Below, piece by piece: positions 44,844 to 55,033 of a stretch of 64,000 bases of DNA; within the stretch, counting starts at the first letter, position 1; each line of letters opens with the position of its first letter. Under the pieces are notes generated by a model. The model saw nothing but the letters and a program-made list of their open reading frames with translations, was not told where the DNA came from and did no database searches. Source of the DNA: Solidesulfovibrio sp. (lineage in GTDB: Bacteria; Desulfobacterota; Desulfovibrionia; Desulfovibrionales; Desulfovibrionaceae); the NCBI RefSeq assembly GCF_038562415.1, contig NZ_JBCFBA010000008.1:78422-142421 (forward strand), given 5' to 3'. A program made the position numbers and the translations under genes.

Positions 44844-46613
44844 CTAGGGCGCCGACAGCATGCGCCGGTATAACGCCGCGCCCGTGGCCGTGTCGAGCCA
44901 GCGCTTGTCCGGGCGGTCCACGGTCTCGGCCAGCAGGATGGCCGCAACCGGCTTGAAGGGCGGCAGGGGGGTGATGACCGAGGCCCGGGCGACGAGGCTG
45001 GCGGTGTCGGTCTTGTCGAGCAGGGCGAGGGTGAAGAAGCCGTGGGGCTTCATGGCGGCGTCGGGGTTGTCGATGCGCAGGAAAGCCAGGCGCTCGGGTT
45101 TGTCCAGGGCGAGGTTGACGTAGTAGTGGGTCTCGTCGGCCACGAGGGACACGGCCACGGGCGTGACCGGCTCCACCAGGGAGAAAAACAGGATCACGGC
45201 CAGGGACAGGGCCTGGAGCGCGCCGCCGATGCCCTTGCGGCGCGTGCGCGCGGCCACGGCCTGGCCGGCCGCGAACAGCCCGAGCACGGCGGCCACGCCG
45301 AGCCCCAGGCCCAGGGAGGCATTGAGCCCGGCGCCGTCGTGGTCCAGGAAGTCGTAGGGCAGCAGGTAGCCGAAATGGAGGTATTTGAGCAGGGTGAAGA
45401 GCCTGTCGTAGGGGACCGAATAATTGCGGCTGTCGAGAAAGGCGTCGGGCCAGCGCACAAGCACGCACAGCAGGCAAAACGACAGCAGGAAAAACGGCAG
45501 GGCCCAGAACTTGCCGGCCCGCCCCGGCTCGGCCAGCCAGCGGGCCAGGCCCCAGGTCACGAAGGGCATGGCCGCCATCCAGTTGCGGGCGGCGTAGGCC
45601 TCGCTGCCGTTGGCCCAGAGCATGGTGAAGAAATAGGCCCCCAAAAGGCCGAGGACGATGCGGCCGGCGCCTTCGCGGTCGCGCCAGACGAAAAAGAGCC
45701 CGACCAGGGCCACGAGCAGGTGGGGGGCATTGGGCAGCAAGCCGTGGCGCATGTCCAGGAGGTTGACCACGACCCGGTCGGGGATGGCCAGGGGGCTGAC
45801 CGGGAAGGCCGGGTTGCCGCCGCCGATGGGCGAACCGAACAGGGTCTGGTTGTACAGGAGGAAAAGCCCGAACATGGCCCCGGCCACGGCCAGCATGGCC
45901 GCCTGGCGCGTTCGCGAAAGCGCCGGGCGCAGGGAAAGGAAGACGATGCCGAAGGCGGTGGCCGCTTCCAGGGAGAGTTTGACGTGGACAAAGGGCAGAA
46001 GGCACAGCCCGAGGGCGGCGGGCAGGGCGTTTTCCGGGCGTTTGTGCCGTCCCGAAACGAAAAAGAGCAGAACCGCGGCGTTGAGGGTAAAAAGCAGCAC
46101 CTCGGCGAAAAAAAGCCGCAGATAGGGCAGCACCGGGCAGGCGAAGGCCACGGCGGCCAGGGCGGCCAGGCAAATGCTGCGGTCGAAACGGCGCGCCAGG
46201 GCCGCGAAGAGCATGGCCAGGCCCAGGCAGCCCACGGCGAAGGACAGCCAGCGGGCGCCGGAAAGCCCGAACAGCCACAGGGCCGGGGCGCCCAGGATCG
46301 GGTAGGCCACGGAGTGGATGATCCGCCCGGCCTGGCCGACCGGGCTGGCGGCCAGGGGCGTGAAGACGCCCGCCTCGGCCAGCATCTCCCGCCACAGGGC
46401 GTCGGCGGGATGGAAGCCCTGGCCGTGCAGCAGGCCCAGGCCGTAGGCGACATAGCGGACCTCGTCGCCGGTGAAGCGCAACGGGCCGAGGAGCAGGGCG
46501 TGGACGGCCCACAGGGCCAGGAAAAGGCACGTCAGCGGCAGGGCGGCAGCGGTGCGGCCGGGACGGGGCGCGGCGTGGGGGGACTGCTCCATGTGGTCGG
46601 GAAAGCCTTTCAC
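44844..46613 (-). CDS. Polytopic membrane protein, GT-C glycosyltransferase-like
   Basis: A 589-aa membrane protein with about 12 helices. RFTGDEVRYVAYG in the first loop carries the acidic motif of GT-C enzymes. The start is uncertain: GTG at 46613 or ATG at 46592 (MEQSPHAAP), neither with a strong ribosome-binding site. It is the third of this architecture on the minus strand in 13 kb. A role in cell-surface polysaccharide or lipid decoration is likely but unproven. Confidence 0.6.
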   Translation of the reverse strand: MKGFPDHMEQSPHAAPRPGRTAAALPLTCLFLALWAVHALLLGPLRFTGDEVRYVAYGLGLLHGQGFHPADALWREMLAEAGVFTPLAASPVGQAGRIIHSVAYPILGAPALWLFGLSGARWLSFAVGCLGLAMLFAALARRFDRSICLAALAAVAFACPVLPYLRLFFAEVLLFTLNAAVLLFFVSGRHKRPENALPAALGLCLLPFVHVKLSLEAATAFGIVFLSLRPALSRTRQAAMLAVAGAMFGLFLLYNQTLFGSPIGGGNPAFPVSPLAIPDRVVVNLLDMRHGLLPNAPHLLVALVGLFFVWRDREGAGRIVLGLLGAYFFTMLWANGSEAYAARNWMAAMPFVTWGLARWLAEPGRAGKFWALPFFLLSFCLLCVLVRWPDAFLDSRNYSVPYDRLFTLLKYLHFGYLLPYDFLDHDGAGLNASLGLGLGVAAVLGLFAAGQAVAARTRRKGIGGALQALSLAVILFFSLVEPVTPVAVSLVADETHYYVNLALDKPERLAFLRIDNPDAAMKPHGFFTLALLDKTDTASLVARASVITPLPPFKPVAAILLAETVDRPDKRWLDTATGAALYRRMLSAP

Positions 46614-46699
46614 GGGGCGGGTTTGGGGACTGGCGCAAGGTGGCTTAGGCGGGCGGGCTTGTCAATGGCCGCGCTGCGGGTGAAATTTTCCCGAAGATT

Positions 46700-46728
46700 T
46701 TGCTTTACAAATATGGCGGAGGGATTAT
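46700..46728 (+). promoter_or_regulatory. Possible promoter reading into the repeat array
   Basis: TTGCTT and GATTAT with 17-nt spacer in a short AT-richer stretch just upstream of the first repeat. A transcript from here would run through all four repeats to the terminator before htpX. Confidence 0.35.
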
Positions 46729-46802
46729 TTCTGGAATCAACGGCAACCTCGAAAGAGGTCGAACCCGAGCAGGAGGGACCGCCGCGACGAATGCCATCTC
46801 CC

Positions 46803-47657
46803 ATACCCGGCGAAGCGAGTCGCCCCGAACACGTGGCAAGAAACGACGCACGTCGTAGCCATGAAGGCGAAAGGACTTATCCGATCGCCAGGGAAAGCGA
46901 AGCGGTACGGCCAGACAGGCCGGGAAAGACCGTCGCAAGCGAGTTGGGTGCAAAGGACCTGGTTTCGACAACGCGCAAGACACCCAAAGCCGGAGGCAGC
47001 TCCAATGGGCCACGAACGAGCATACCCGGCGAAACGAGTCGCCCTTTGACGGCGGCCGGCTGACGGCCGCGGATGCGGGGGCCCTTCCACCCCCGCGGGG
47101 AGAGGCGCGACCGGTACGGCCTCGGGGCCGGTAAATCCGGCGCGAAATTGTCGGAAATGTGAAAACGGAACCGCCACGCCACAGGCAAACGCGTTCCGGA
47201 GGTTGACGACAACGGGTTTTGTGACTCCATATCCGGCGAGAAGAGTCGCCCCGAACTGACGGCCGCCCGAGGGCCGTAACGGCGAAAGGCCTTCCCCGAT
47301 CGCGGGCGAGGCGGCCAAACATCCCGCCAACAGGCGGCAGGCCGCTTCGAAACGGGACAAATGCTCCGGATTCCGGAAACCGAGTGCAAATGAGGCGCCC
47401 CAAGGCGCTTCCAAACAAAAGATAGAGTTCCCTCTCCGGCGAGAAGCCTCGCCGCGCAGCCGCGGAACCGGAGGTTCTCTCCGGAACCCGCTTGACGGGA
47501 GCAACCACACTCCCGTCAGCGCCGGGGCGCGGACCGGTTGCAACGACCGGAACTGTCCGCCGCCCGAAACGGAAGGGTAACGGTATACGGTTTAAGCAAC
47601 GCGAAACAGGATCAACCCGCCTCGCCTGGCCCGATAAAGGACCGGGCGAGGTTTTTT
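46803..47657 (+). repeat. Tandem array of four imperfect ~210-bp units ending in a terminator
   Basis: Four units begin with CCGGCGA-N6-TCGCC hairpins at 46807, 47026, 47233 and 47436 (spacing 219, 207, 203), the first three preceded by CATAYCCGG or CATATCCGG. A second hairpin follows each with different sequence: for example GCGGCCG/CGGCCGC in unit 2, ACGGCC/GGCCGT in unit 3, TGACGGGAG/CTCCCGTCA in unit 4. Shared blocks in order include GGCGAAAGG-N-CTT-N2-CCGATCGC (units 1 and 3), CGGTACGGCC (1 and 2), TGCAAA (1 and 3) and CCGGAGG (1 and 2). No plus-strand gene fits; a minus-strand frame is open but not recognisable. A non-coding structured RNA is the leading reading. Confidence 0.6.
47620..47657 (+). 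terminator. Intrinsic terminator immediately upstream of htpX
   Basis: CCTCGCC / GGCGAGG stem with an 18-nt partly paired loop followed by TTTTTT, 25 nt before the htpX ATG. There is no room for a promoter between it and the gene, so htpX transcripts must read through it, or it ends a separate upstream RNA. Confidence 0.85.
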
Positions 47658-47682
47658 GTCTCCCGGGAGGACAACAGCCATC

Positions 47683-48537
47683 ATGAGCAGCCAGATCAAG
47701 ACAGCCCTGCTTCTCGGACTGCTGACCGCGCTCATCCTGATCGTCGGACAGGCCATGGGCGGACGCCAAGGCCTGGTCATCGCCTTTGTCATGGCCCTGG
47801 TCATGAACCTCGGCAGCTACTGGTTCTCGGACAAGATCGTGCTGTCCATGTACGGCGCCCGGGAGCTTGCCCCGGCCGACGCCCCGGGCCTGCACGCCAT
47901 GGTCGAGGAGTTGGCCCGAAACGGCGGCATCCCCAAGCCGCGCGTCATGATCGTGGACCAGGAGGCCCCCAACGCCTTCGCCACCGGCCGCAACCCCGAA
48001 CACGGCGTGGTCTGCGTGACCGCCGGCATCCTGCGCCTGCTGTCCCCCGAGGAACTGCGCGGCGTGCTGGCCCACGAACTGGGGCACATCAAGAACCGCG
48101 ACATCCTGGTCCAGTCCATTGCCGCCGTGCTCGGCGGCGCCGTGGTCATGATGGCCAACATGCTGCAATGGGGCGCGATTTTCGGCCTGGGCCGCCACAG
48201 CGACGAGGAAGGCGGCGGTTCCGGGGTGCTGGGCGGGCTGCTCATGGCCATCTTGGCCCCCATCGCCGCCTCGCTGATCCAGATGGCCATCTCCCGGTCC
48301 CGGGAATACCTGGCCGACGCCACCGGCGCCCGACTTTCCGGCACGCCCCTGGCCCTGGCCGGGGCCCTGGGCAAGCTCGACGACTATGCCCACCGCATCC
48401 CCATGAACGCCAATCCGGCCACGGAAAACCTGTTCATCGTCAATCCCTTCGCCGGCATGTCCATGGCCTCGCTTTTTTCCACCCACCCGCCCACCGAGGA
48501 ACGCATCCGCCGCCTGCGCGAAATGGCCGGCCGCTAG
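47683..48537 (+). CDS. htpX: HtpX, membrane zinc metalloprotease
   Basis: A 284-aa M48 protease that degrades misfolded inner-membrane proteins. Two N-terminal helices ([20 protein letters not shown] and the next) precede the zinc site HELGH near residue 130 with third ligand Glu in [11 protein letters not shown]; two more helices follow. GGGAGG lies 12 nt upstream of the ATG, a long spacing. The gene sits directly behind a terminator and repeat array that may control it. Confidence 0.95.
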   Translation: MSSQIKTALLLGLLTALILIVGQAMGGRQGLVIAFVMALVMNLGSYWFSDKIVLSMYGARELAPADAPGLHAMVEELARNGGIPKPRVMIVDQEAPNAFATGRNPEHGVVCVTAGILRLLSPEELRGVLAHELGHIKNRDILVQSIAAVLGGAVVMMANMLQWGAIFGLGRHSDEEGGGSGVLGGLLMAILAPIAASLIQMAISRSREYLADATGARLSGTPLALAGALGKLDDYAHRIPMNANPATENLFIVNPFAGMSMASLFSTHPPTEERIRRLREMAGR

Positions 48538-48560
48538 GACGCAAGGGCGCGGGACGCGCC

Positions 48561-48593
48561 GGCGGCCGGGGGGATATCCTCTCCCCGGCCGCC
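48561..48593. terminator. Hairpin after htpX
   Basis: GGCGGCCGGGG / CCCCGGCCGCC, 11-bp perfect stem with an 11-nt loop, 23 nt after the htpX stop. No U-run; a possible rho-assisted or mRNA-end structure. Confidence 0.5.
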
Positions 48594-48664
48594 TCCCGAT
48601 GGGGAGGGGGAGCGTCAGGCAGCGGGCCGCCTCCCGGAGCCGGGACGGCGTCTTGGCGGGTTCC

Positions 48665-48701
48665 GGGGCGACGCCCCGGCGATGTCCCGGGGCGTCGCCC
48701 C
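48665..48701. terminator. Second hairpin between htpX and the convergent gene
   Basis: GGGGCGACGCCCCGG and its exact complement (15-bp arms) around CGATGTC. It lies 22 nt beyond the end of the minus-strand gene and could end transcription from both sides. Confidence 0.5.
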
Positions 48702-48723
48702 CGGCCGCCGCGTGGCGCGGCGC

Positions 48724-49218
48724 TTAGAACAGATAGCCGTAGGTGCCGACCAGCTTGTCGGTTTTGCCCAGGAGCGTTTCGGCGATCTGGTCGATATCGG
48801 CGTTGTCGACGATGCCGGCTTCGCTGGTCAGGAAGTATTTGAGGGCGCCTTCCTTGGAGGAAAAGAGCCAGCTGGCCGAGTAGATGGCGCTCAATCCCGC
48901 GCGGCCGGGGAATTCTTCCTTGGTTTTGAGCACGAGCACGATTTTTTTCTCGTCCTTGTTGCTGGGCTGCATGAGCGACGAGCGGCCGAGCAGTTCCTTG
49001 AGCCGGTAGGCCAGGCGCGCGCCTACGGGATCGTTGTCGTCGTGTTCGATGGCCACCGGGGTTTTCCGCCCGGCGGCCTCGTTTTTTTTGGCCGGCGCGG
49101 CATCGGCCGGGGCGGGCGCCGCCTGGGGCGCCGGGGCGGCGGTCTGGGCCATGGCGGGGAGGGCGGCTATTATCGTCAGGGCCAGGGCCAGCGACAGGGC
49201 GCGCAGGATCGTCTGCAT
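48724..49218 (-). CDS. Secreted protein of unknown function
   Basis: A 164-aa protein with a Sec signal peptide (LALALTIIAALPAMAQ) and an Ala/Pro linker to about residue 50. The folded part (GARLAYRLKELLGRSSL, EKKIVLVLKTKEEF, YSASWLFSSKEG) has no cysteines and no known motif; alternating strands and helices suggest a small alpha/beta domain. AAGGAG precedes the ATG at 49218. It is divergent from the second liv operon across a 225-bp gap in which I see no clear operator. Confidence 0.7.
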   Translation of the reverse strand: MQTILRALSLALALTIIAALPAMAQTAAPAPQAAPAPADAAPAKKNEAAGRKTPVAIEHDDNDPVGARLAYRLKELLGRSSLMQPSNKDEKKIVLVLKTKEEFPGRAGLSAIYSASWLFSSKEGALKYFLTSEAGIVDNADIDQIAETLLGKTDKLVGTYGYLF

Positions 49219-49443
49219 GGCGTGCTCCTTCAGGGGTGCGATGACTATGGCTTGCGGCATAATCCACGGGGAGCGGGATTGGCAAGCCGTCGGGGAACGG
49301 GGCGGCGCGGCCGGGCCGGCCGGTGCGAATTTAGTTGGAGATGGCAATGATTGTGATGATCCGATTGTGCAAAGCCGCGTCATGCCGTATGCAACCCGGT
49401 TATTGCCCGAACAATCTTTGCCACCTTTCCGCTCGGAGGTCTC

Positions 49444-50589
49444 ATGCCGCTTGTTTCCTTGACGATCGCCGTTTTGTTGCTGGCGCTTTCCGCGCCCCTT
49501 GCCGGCGCCGCCGACCCCATCCGCATCGGCGCCGTGGTTTCGGCCACGGGGCCGGCCTCGTTTCTGGGTGAGCCCGAGAAGAACACCCTGGCCATGCAGG
49601 CCGAGGCCATAAACGCCGCCGGCGGGCTGCTCGGCCGCCCGGTGGAAGTGATCGTGCTCGACGACGAGACCGACGTGAACAAGGCCGTGCTGGCCGCCGA
49701 CCGGCTGCTCAAAAAGGACAACGTCGTGGCCGTGGTCGGGCCGACGGTTTCGGGCAACACGCTGGCTGTCGCGCCCAAGTTCGTGGCCGCCAAGGTGCCG
49801 CTGGTGTCCATGGCCGCGGCGGAAAAGATCGTGAAGCCCGTGAGCCCCTGGGTGTTCAAGACGGCCCAGTCCGACCGCCTGGCCGTGGCCCGCATCCTGG
49901 CCCACGCGGGCCAGGCCGGCCACAGGAAGCTGGCCATCCTGACCGTGTCCGACGGCTACGGCCAGGCCGGGCGCGAGGTGCTCAAGGAACTCGTCCCGGC
50001 CGGCGGCTTCGAACTGGTGGCCGACGAGGTCTACGGCCCCAAGGACACGGACATGGCCGCCCAGCTGACCAAGATCAAGGGTGCCTCCCCCGACGCCATC
50101 ATCTGCTGGGGCACCAACCCCGGCCCGGCCGTGGTGGCGAAAAACCGGCTGCAACTGGGCATCGCCACGCCGCTGTACATGAGCCACGGCGTGGCCAGCG
50201 CCAAGTTCGTGGAACTGGCCGGCGAGGCCGCCGAGGGCCTGCTGCTGCCGGCCGGCAAGCTGACGGTCGTCTCCCAGCTTCCCGAGGCCGATCCGCAAAA
50301 GGCGCCCCTGGCCGCCTACGCCAAGGCCTACGAGGAGCGGTTCAAGACCCCGGCCTCGGCCTTTGGCGGCTACGCCTACGACGGGCTCATGCTGGTGGCC
50401 CGGGCCATCGCCGACGGCCAGGACGCCTCGCCGGCGGCCATCCGGGACAACCTGGAGAAGATCAAGGGATTTCCGGGCATCACGGGCGTGTTCGGTTTTT
50501 CGCCCGAGGACCACAACGGCCTGGACGAAAGCGCCTTTGTGATGGTCACCATCGCCGGCGGCGCGTTCAAGCTGGTTGCCGGGCAGTAG
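49444..50589 (+). CDS. Periplasmic branched-chain/aryl-acid type binding protein, paralogue A
   Basis: A 381-aa Peripla_BP_6 protein with signal peptide (LTIAVLLLALSAPLAGA) and mature start IRIGAVVSATGPASFLGEPE. Phrases such as LDDETDVNKAVLAADRLLKK and CWGTNPGPAVVAKNR recur nearly unchanged in the next gene, so the two arose by tandem duplication. It heads the second liv operon; GGAGG lies before the ATG. Confidence 0.9.
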   Translation: MPLVSLTIAVLLLALSAPLAGAADPIRIGAVVSATGPASFLGEPEKNTLAMQAEAINAAGGLLGRPVEVIVLDDETDVNKAVLAADRLLKKDNVVAVVGPTVSGNTLAVAPKFVAAKVPLVSMAAAEKIVKPVSPWVFKTAQSDRLAVARILAHAGQAGHRKLAILTVSDGYGQAGREVLKELVPAGGFELVADEVYGPKDTDMAAQLTKIKGASPDAIICWGTNPGPAVVAKNRLQLGIATPLYMSHGVASAKFVELAGEAAEGLLLPAGKLTVVSQLPEADPQKAPLAAYAKAYEERFKTPASAFGGYAYDGLMLVARAIADGQDASPAAIRDNLEKIKGFPGITGVFGFSPEDHNGLDESAFVMVTIAGGAFKLVAGQ

Positions 50590-50751
50590 CCACCGCCCGG
50601 CACAGCAGGAAAAACGGCCGGTTCGAGCCGTTCGCGGTTCCCTTCAAGCCCGTTCTCGACTATAGGGGCGGGACGCGGACACGCGATGCCGATTGCTTGA
50701 GCGGCGGTGACCGCGCCGCGCGAAACCGTCCTTAAGAGAAAGGAGCCCGCC

Positions 50752-51894
50752 ATGCGAGTGCACGCCGTCGTGCTTGCCTTTTGCGCCGCCATCCTGTCGG
50801 CCCTGCCGGCGTTCGCCGCCGATCCCGTGCGCCTGGGCGCCGTGCTGTCCGTCACCGGGCCGGCTTCCTTTCTGGGCGAGCCCGAGAAAAACACCATCCA
50901 GATGGAAGTGGACAAGATCAACGCCGCCGGCGGCGTGCTCGGCCGGCCGCTGGAAGTGGTCATCCTCGACGACGAGACCGACGTGAACAAGGCCGTGCTG
51001 GCAACCGACAGGCTGCTCAAAAAGGAGCAGGTCTCGGCCATCCTCGGCCCCACCACCTCGGGCAACTCCCTGGCCGTCATGGCCAAGGCCGCCGCGGCCA
51101 AGGTGCCGCTGGTTTCCTGCTCCGCCGCCGAGAAGATCACCAAGCCGGTCAATCCCTATGTCTTCAAGGTCGCCCCGTCCGACCGCCTGGCCGCGGCCCG
51201 CATCCTGTCCCACGCCAAAAAGCAGGGCTACAAGAAGCTGGCCATCCTGACCGTGTCCGACGGCTTCGGCCAGGCCGGCCGCGAGGTGCTCAAGGAGCTC
51301 GTCCCGGCCGGTGGTTTCGAACTGGTGGCCGACGAGGTCTTCGGCCCCAAGGACACGGACATGACCGCCCAGCTGACCAAGATCCAGGGCGCCTCCCCCG
51401 ACGCCGTCATCTGCTGGGGCACCAACCCCGGCCCGGCCGTGGTGGCGAAAAACCGGGTGCAGCTCGGCATCAAGACCCCGCTGTATATGAGCCACGGCGT
51501 GGCCAGCAAAAAGTTCATCGAGCTGGCCGGCGAGGCCGCCGAGGGGCTGCTGCTCCCGGCCGGCAAGATCACCGCGGCCGAGAAGCTGCCGGACGCCGAC
51601 CCGGAAAAGGCCCTGCTCGTGGCCTACACCAAGGGCTACGGCGAGAGGTATAGCGCCCCGGTCTCGACCTTCGGCGGCCACGGCTACGATTCGCTGCACC
51701 TGGTCGTCGACGCCATCAACGCCGCCGGCTCCGACAAGCCCCAGGCCATCCGCGACGCCCTGGAGAAGACCAAGGACTTCCCCGGCGTCGGCGGCATCTT
51801 CTCCTTCACGCCCGAGGACCATGCCGGCCTTGGCCCCGACGCCTTCATCATGCTCGGCATCGCCAACGGCGACTGGGTCATCGTCGGGGAGTAG
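50752..51894 (+). CDS. Periplasmic branched-chain/aryl-acid type binding protein, paralogue B
   Basis: A 380-aa close paralogue of the preceding protein, with signal peptide (VVLAFCAAILSALPAFA) and mature start VRLGAVLSVTGPASFLGEPE. The ATG at 50752 has AAAGGAG upstream; the frame 15 codons longer is not needed. The stop overlaps the livH start (TAGTG), so this copy is the one coupled to the transporter. A 162-bp gap with an AACGGC/GCCGTT hairpin separates the paralogues. Having both suggests two ligands for one channel. Confidence 0.9.
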   Translation: MRVHAVVLAFCAAILSALPAFAADPVRLGAVLSVTGPASFLGEPEKNTIQMEVDKINAAGGVLGRPLEVVILDDETDVNKAVLATDRLLKKEQVSAILGPTTSGNSLAVMAKAAAAKVPLVSCSAAEKITKPVNPYVFKVAPSDRLAAARILSHAKKQGYKKLAILTVSDGFGQAGREVLKELVPAGGFELVADEVFGPKDTDMTAQLTKIQGASPDAVICWGTNPGPAVVAKNRVQLGIKTPLYMSHGVASKKFIELAGEAAEGLLLPAGKITAAEKLPDADPEKALLVAYTKGYGERYSAPVSTFGGHGYDSLHLVVDAINAAGSDKPQAIRDALEKTKDFPGVGGIFSFTPEDHAGLGPDAFIMLGIANGDWVIVGE

Positions 51895-52781
51895 TGCGGG
51901 CCTCGATGCTTTCCGGCGCGCCGCAATACCTCGTCTCCGGGCTCACCCAGGGGGCCGCCTATGGCCTGATCGGGCTCGGCTTCACGATGATCTTCAACAC
52001 CACCGGCATCATCAACTTCGCCCAGGGCGAGTTCGTGATGCTCGGCGGCATGCTGGCCGTGTGGTTCGCCGCCTCGGGCCTGCCCCTTGTCGTGGCCGTG
52101 CTGTGCGCCTGCCTGGCCACGGCCGTGGTCGGCGCGCTCATGGAACGCCTGGCCATCCGGCCGCTTGCCGGCGCGCCGGCGATAAACGCCGTCATCATCA
52201 CCATCGGCGTCTCCATCCTGCTGCGCGGCGGGGCCATGCTGGCCTTCGGCAAGGACACGGTCGCCCTGCCGGCCTTTACCGGCACGGCCCCCATCCTGGC
52301 GCTCGGCGCGGCCATCCAGCCCCAAAGCCTGTGGGTGCTGGCCGTGACCCTGGCCCTTCTCGCCGCGCTCAAGCTCTTTTTCGCCGCCACCATCCAGGGC
52401 AAGGCCATGCTGGCCTGCGCCTGTCAGCAAAAGGCCGCCAGCCTGGTGGGCATTTCCGTGGCCCGCATGGCGCTTTTGTCCTTCGGCTTAAGCGGGCTCA
52501 TCGGCGCCGCCGCCGGGGCGATCCTGGCCCCCATCACCATGACCGCCTACGACGTGGGCATGATGCTCGGGCTCAAGGGTTTCGCCGCCTGCATCCTGGG
52601 GGGCCTGGGCAACCCCTTCGGCGCCGCCGCCGGCGGGCTGGTGCTCGGGGTGCTGGAGGCCTTCGGCGCGGGCTATGTCGCCTCGGGCTACAAGGACGCC
52701 TTCGCCTTCGTCGTCCTGCTGCTGCTTTTGTTCGTCAAACCCTCGGGGCTGTTCGGCCAGGCCGGCGTGGAGCGGGTATGA
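51894..52781 (+). CDS. livH: ABC permease LivH, second operon
   Basis: A 295-aa permease with GAAYGLIGLGFTMIFNTTGI, INFAQGEFVMLGGM and GFAACILGGLGNPFGAA, the LivH motifs. The GTG at 51894 overlaps the stop of the binding-protein gene and has GGGGAG upstream; an ATG 12 nt later is an alternative. It overlaps livM by 4 nt. Confidence 0.93.
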   Translation: MRASMLSGAPQYLVSGLTQGAAYGLIGLGFTMIFNTTGIINFAQGEFVMLGGMLAVWFAASGLPLVVAVLCACLATAVVGALMERLAIRPLAGAPAINAVIITIGVSILLRGGAMLAFGKDTVALPAFTGTAPILALGAAIQPQSLWVLAVTLALLAALKLFFAATIQGKAMLACACQQKAASLVGISVARMALLSFGLSGLIGAAAGAILAPITMTAYDVGMMLGLKGFAACILGGLGNPFGAAAGGLVLGVLEAFGAGYVASGYKDAFAFVVLLLLLFVKPSGLFGQAGVERV

Positions 52782-53739
52782 GGCCGGCCTTTTTCGGCAA
52801 AAACGCCGCCCAGGCCGGGGCCTTTCTCCTGTTGCTGCTGGCCGTGCCGTATGCGCTGCCCAACGAATATTACCTGAGCATCTGCATTCTCGGCTGCTTA
52901 AGCGCCGTCATCGCCGTGGGGCTCAATCTGCTCATGGGCTACGCCGGCCAGATTTCGCTTGGCCACGCCGCCTTCTACGGCATGGCCGCCTATGCCACGG
53001 CCATCGCCACCACGCGCTTTTCCCTGCCCATCCCGGTGGGCATGGCCCTCGGCGTGGCCCTGTCCGTGGCCGTGGCCTGGGTCGTGGCCGCGCCGACGCT
53101 CAAGCTCAAGGGCCATTACCTGGCCATGGCCACCCTCGGGTTCGGCATCATCGTCTCCATCGTCTTCAACGAGGCCGTGGACCTCACGGGCGGCCCCTCG
53201 GGCTATGTCGGCATCCCGCGCCTGGCGCTCGCCGGCTATGCCTTCGACACCGACCGCAGCTACTACAACCTCATGGCCGTGGTGCTGTCGCTGGTGGTTT
53301 TGTCCTCCCTCAACCTCATGCGCTCGCGCACCGGCCGGGCGCTGCGCGCCCTGCACGTCAGCGAAAAGGCCGCCGCCAGCCTCGGCGTCGACATCGCCGC
53401 CCACAAGCGCTTCGTCTTCGTGCTCTCGGCCGGCCTGGCCGGCCTGGCCGGCGTGCTCTACGCCCACTACCTGAGCTTCATCGCCCCGGCTTCCTTCGGC
53501 TTCGGCTTCTCGGTCCAGCTCGTGGTCATGGTCGTCCTCGGCGGCATGGCCAGCGTCTGGGGGTCGGTTGCCGGCGCCTTTTTCCTGACCGCCCTGCCCG
53601 AGGCCCTGCGCGAGTTCGAGGACATCGACATCCTGGTCTACGGCGCCATCCTGGTGCTCACCATCATGTTCCTGCCCGACGGCCTGGCCGGGGGCCTCAA
53701 GCGGCTCGCCCGCCGGCTGGGGCGCCGCGGGGAGGGGGC

Positions 53740-53743
<4 letters not shown>
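52778..53743 (+). CDS. livM: ABC permease LivM, second operon
   Basis: A 321-aa permease: VIAVGLNLLMGYAGQISLGH near residue 45 and LRALHVSEKAAASLGVD in the ATPase-contact loop are diagnostic. Overlaps livH and livG by ATGA on both sides, so translation of the three is coupled. The upstream open frame is antisense-type noise from livH. Confidence 0.93.
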
Positions 53744-54525
<782 letters not shown>

Positions 54526-54545
54526 AACGGAGCGGAACGGAGCGG

Positions 54546-54840
54546 AAGATGCCTCCGGCGGCCAGGAGGGGGTGACCCCCTCCTGGACCTCCCCGATGGG
54601 GGATGGGAATGCGGGTGGCGGTGTGGCTGGCGGGCGGGCATCCGTCGGCGAGGCCGGAAATTTCCCGGCGGTGCCGTCGCTGCGCTCCCGGCTCGCCGGG
54701 AAATTTCCGGCCTCGCAGGGCCGTCGCCCCTTCGGGGCGAGGGTTTTAGATTTTTTGCTTTGAAAGCCTCTTTGGGGCAAGAATAGAAAAGATGGACGCG
54801 AAAGCCATATCGGGTGAGACAATATCTCCTGGATTCCCTT
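54546..54840 (+). repeat. Composite hairpin repeat, copy 2 (between livG and livF)
   Basis: GAAGATGCCTCCGGCGG leads into hairpin A, a perfect 25-nt palindrome at 54562-54586 (CCAGGAGGGGGT-G-ACCCCCTCCTGG). Hairpin B has perfect 22-bp arms at 54649-54670 and 54694-54715 (core GGCCGGAAATTTCCCGGC). A GC hairpin (CGCCCCTTCGGGGCG, 54723-54737) with T-rich tail comes next. The end, TCCTGGATTCCCTTGCCTGG, corresponds to the segment next to the homopolymer tract in copy 1. Both palindrome arms differ from copy 1 in matched fashion. Confidence 0.65.
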
Positions 54841-54847
54841 GCCTGGT

Positions 54848-54945
<98 letters not shown>

Positions 54946-54989
54946 CTGGCTTTGCAGCCCCCGGATTCGCGCCCACCCGACAAGGGGGT

Positions 54990-55027
54990 CCGGGGGGGAT
55001 TATCCCCCCCGGCCGCCGGAGGCATCT
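54990..55027 (-). repeat. Hairpin repeat, copy 3 (inverted, abuts livF)
   Basis: Hairpin A again, CCGGGGGGGAT-T-ATCCCCCCCGG at 54990-55012, followed by GCCGCCGGAGGCATCTTC, in the opposite orientation to copy 2. A GGGGGCTG/CAGCCCCC hairpin lies just before it at 54941-54962. The GGAGG of the repeat is the only Shine-Dalgarno-like sequence before the livF ATG at 55034. Confidence 0.7.
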
Positions 55028-55033
55028 TCCCTC

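Noticed and set aside
46705-48486. A 593-codon open frame on the minus strand across the repeat array and htpX
   Set aside because: Half of it is antisense to htpX, its composition is that of GC-rich antisense frames, and no recognisable domain or ribosome-binding site is present. Its internal repeats are explained by the DNA repeats.
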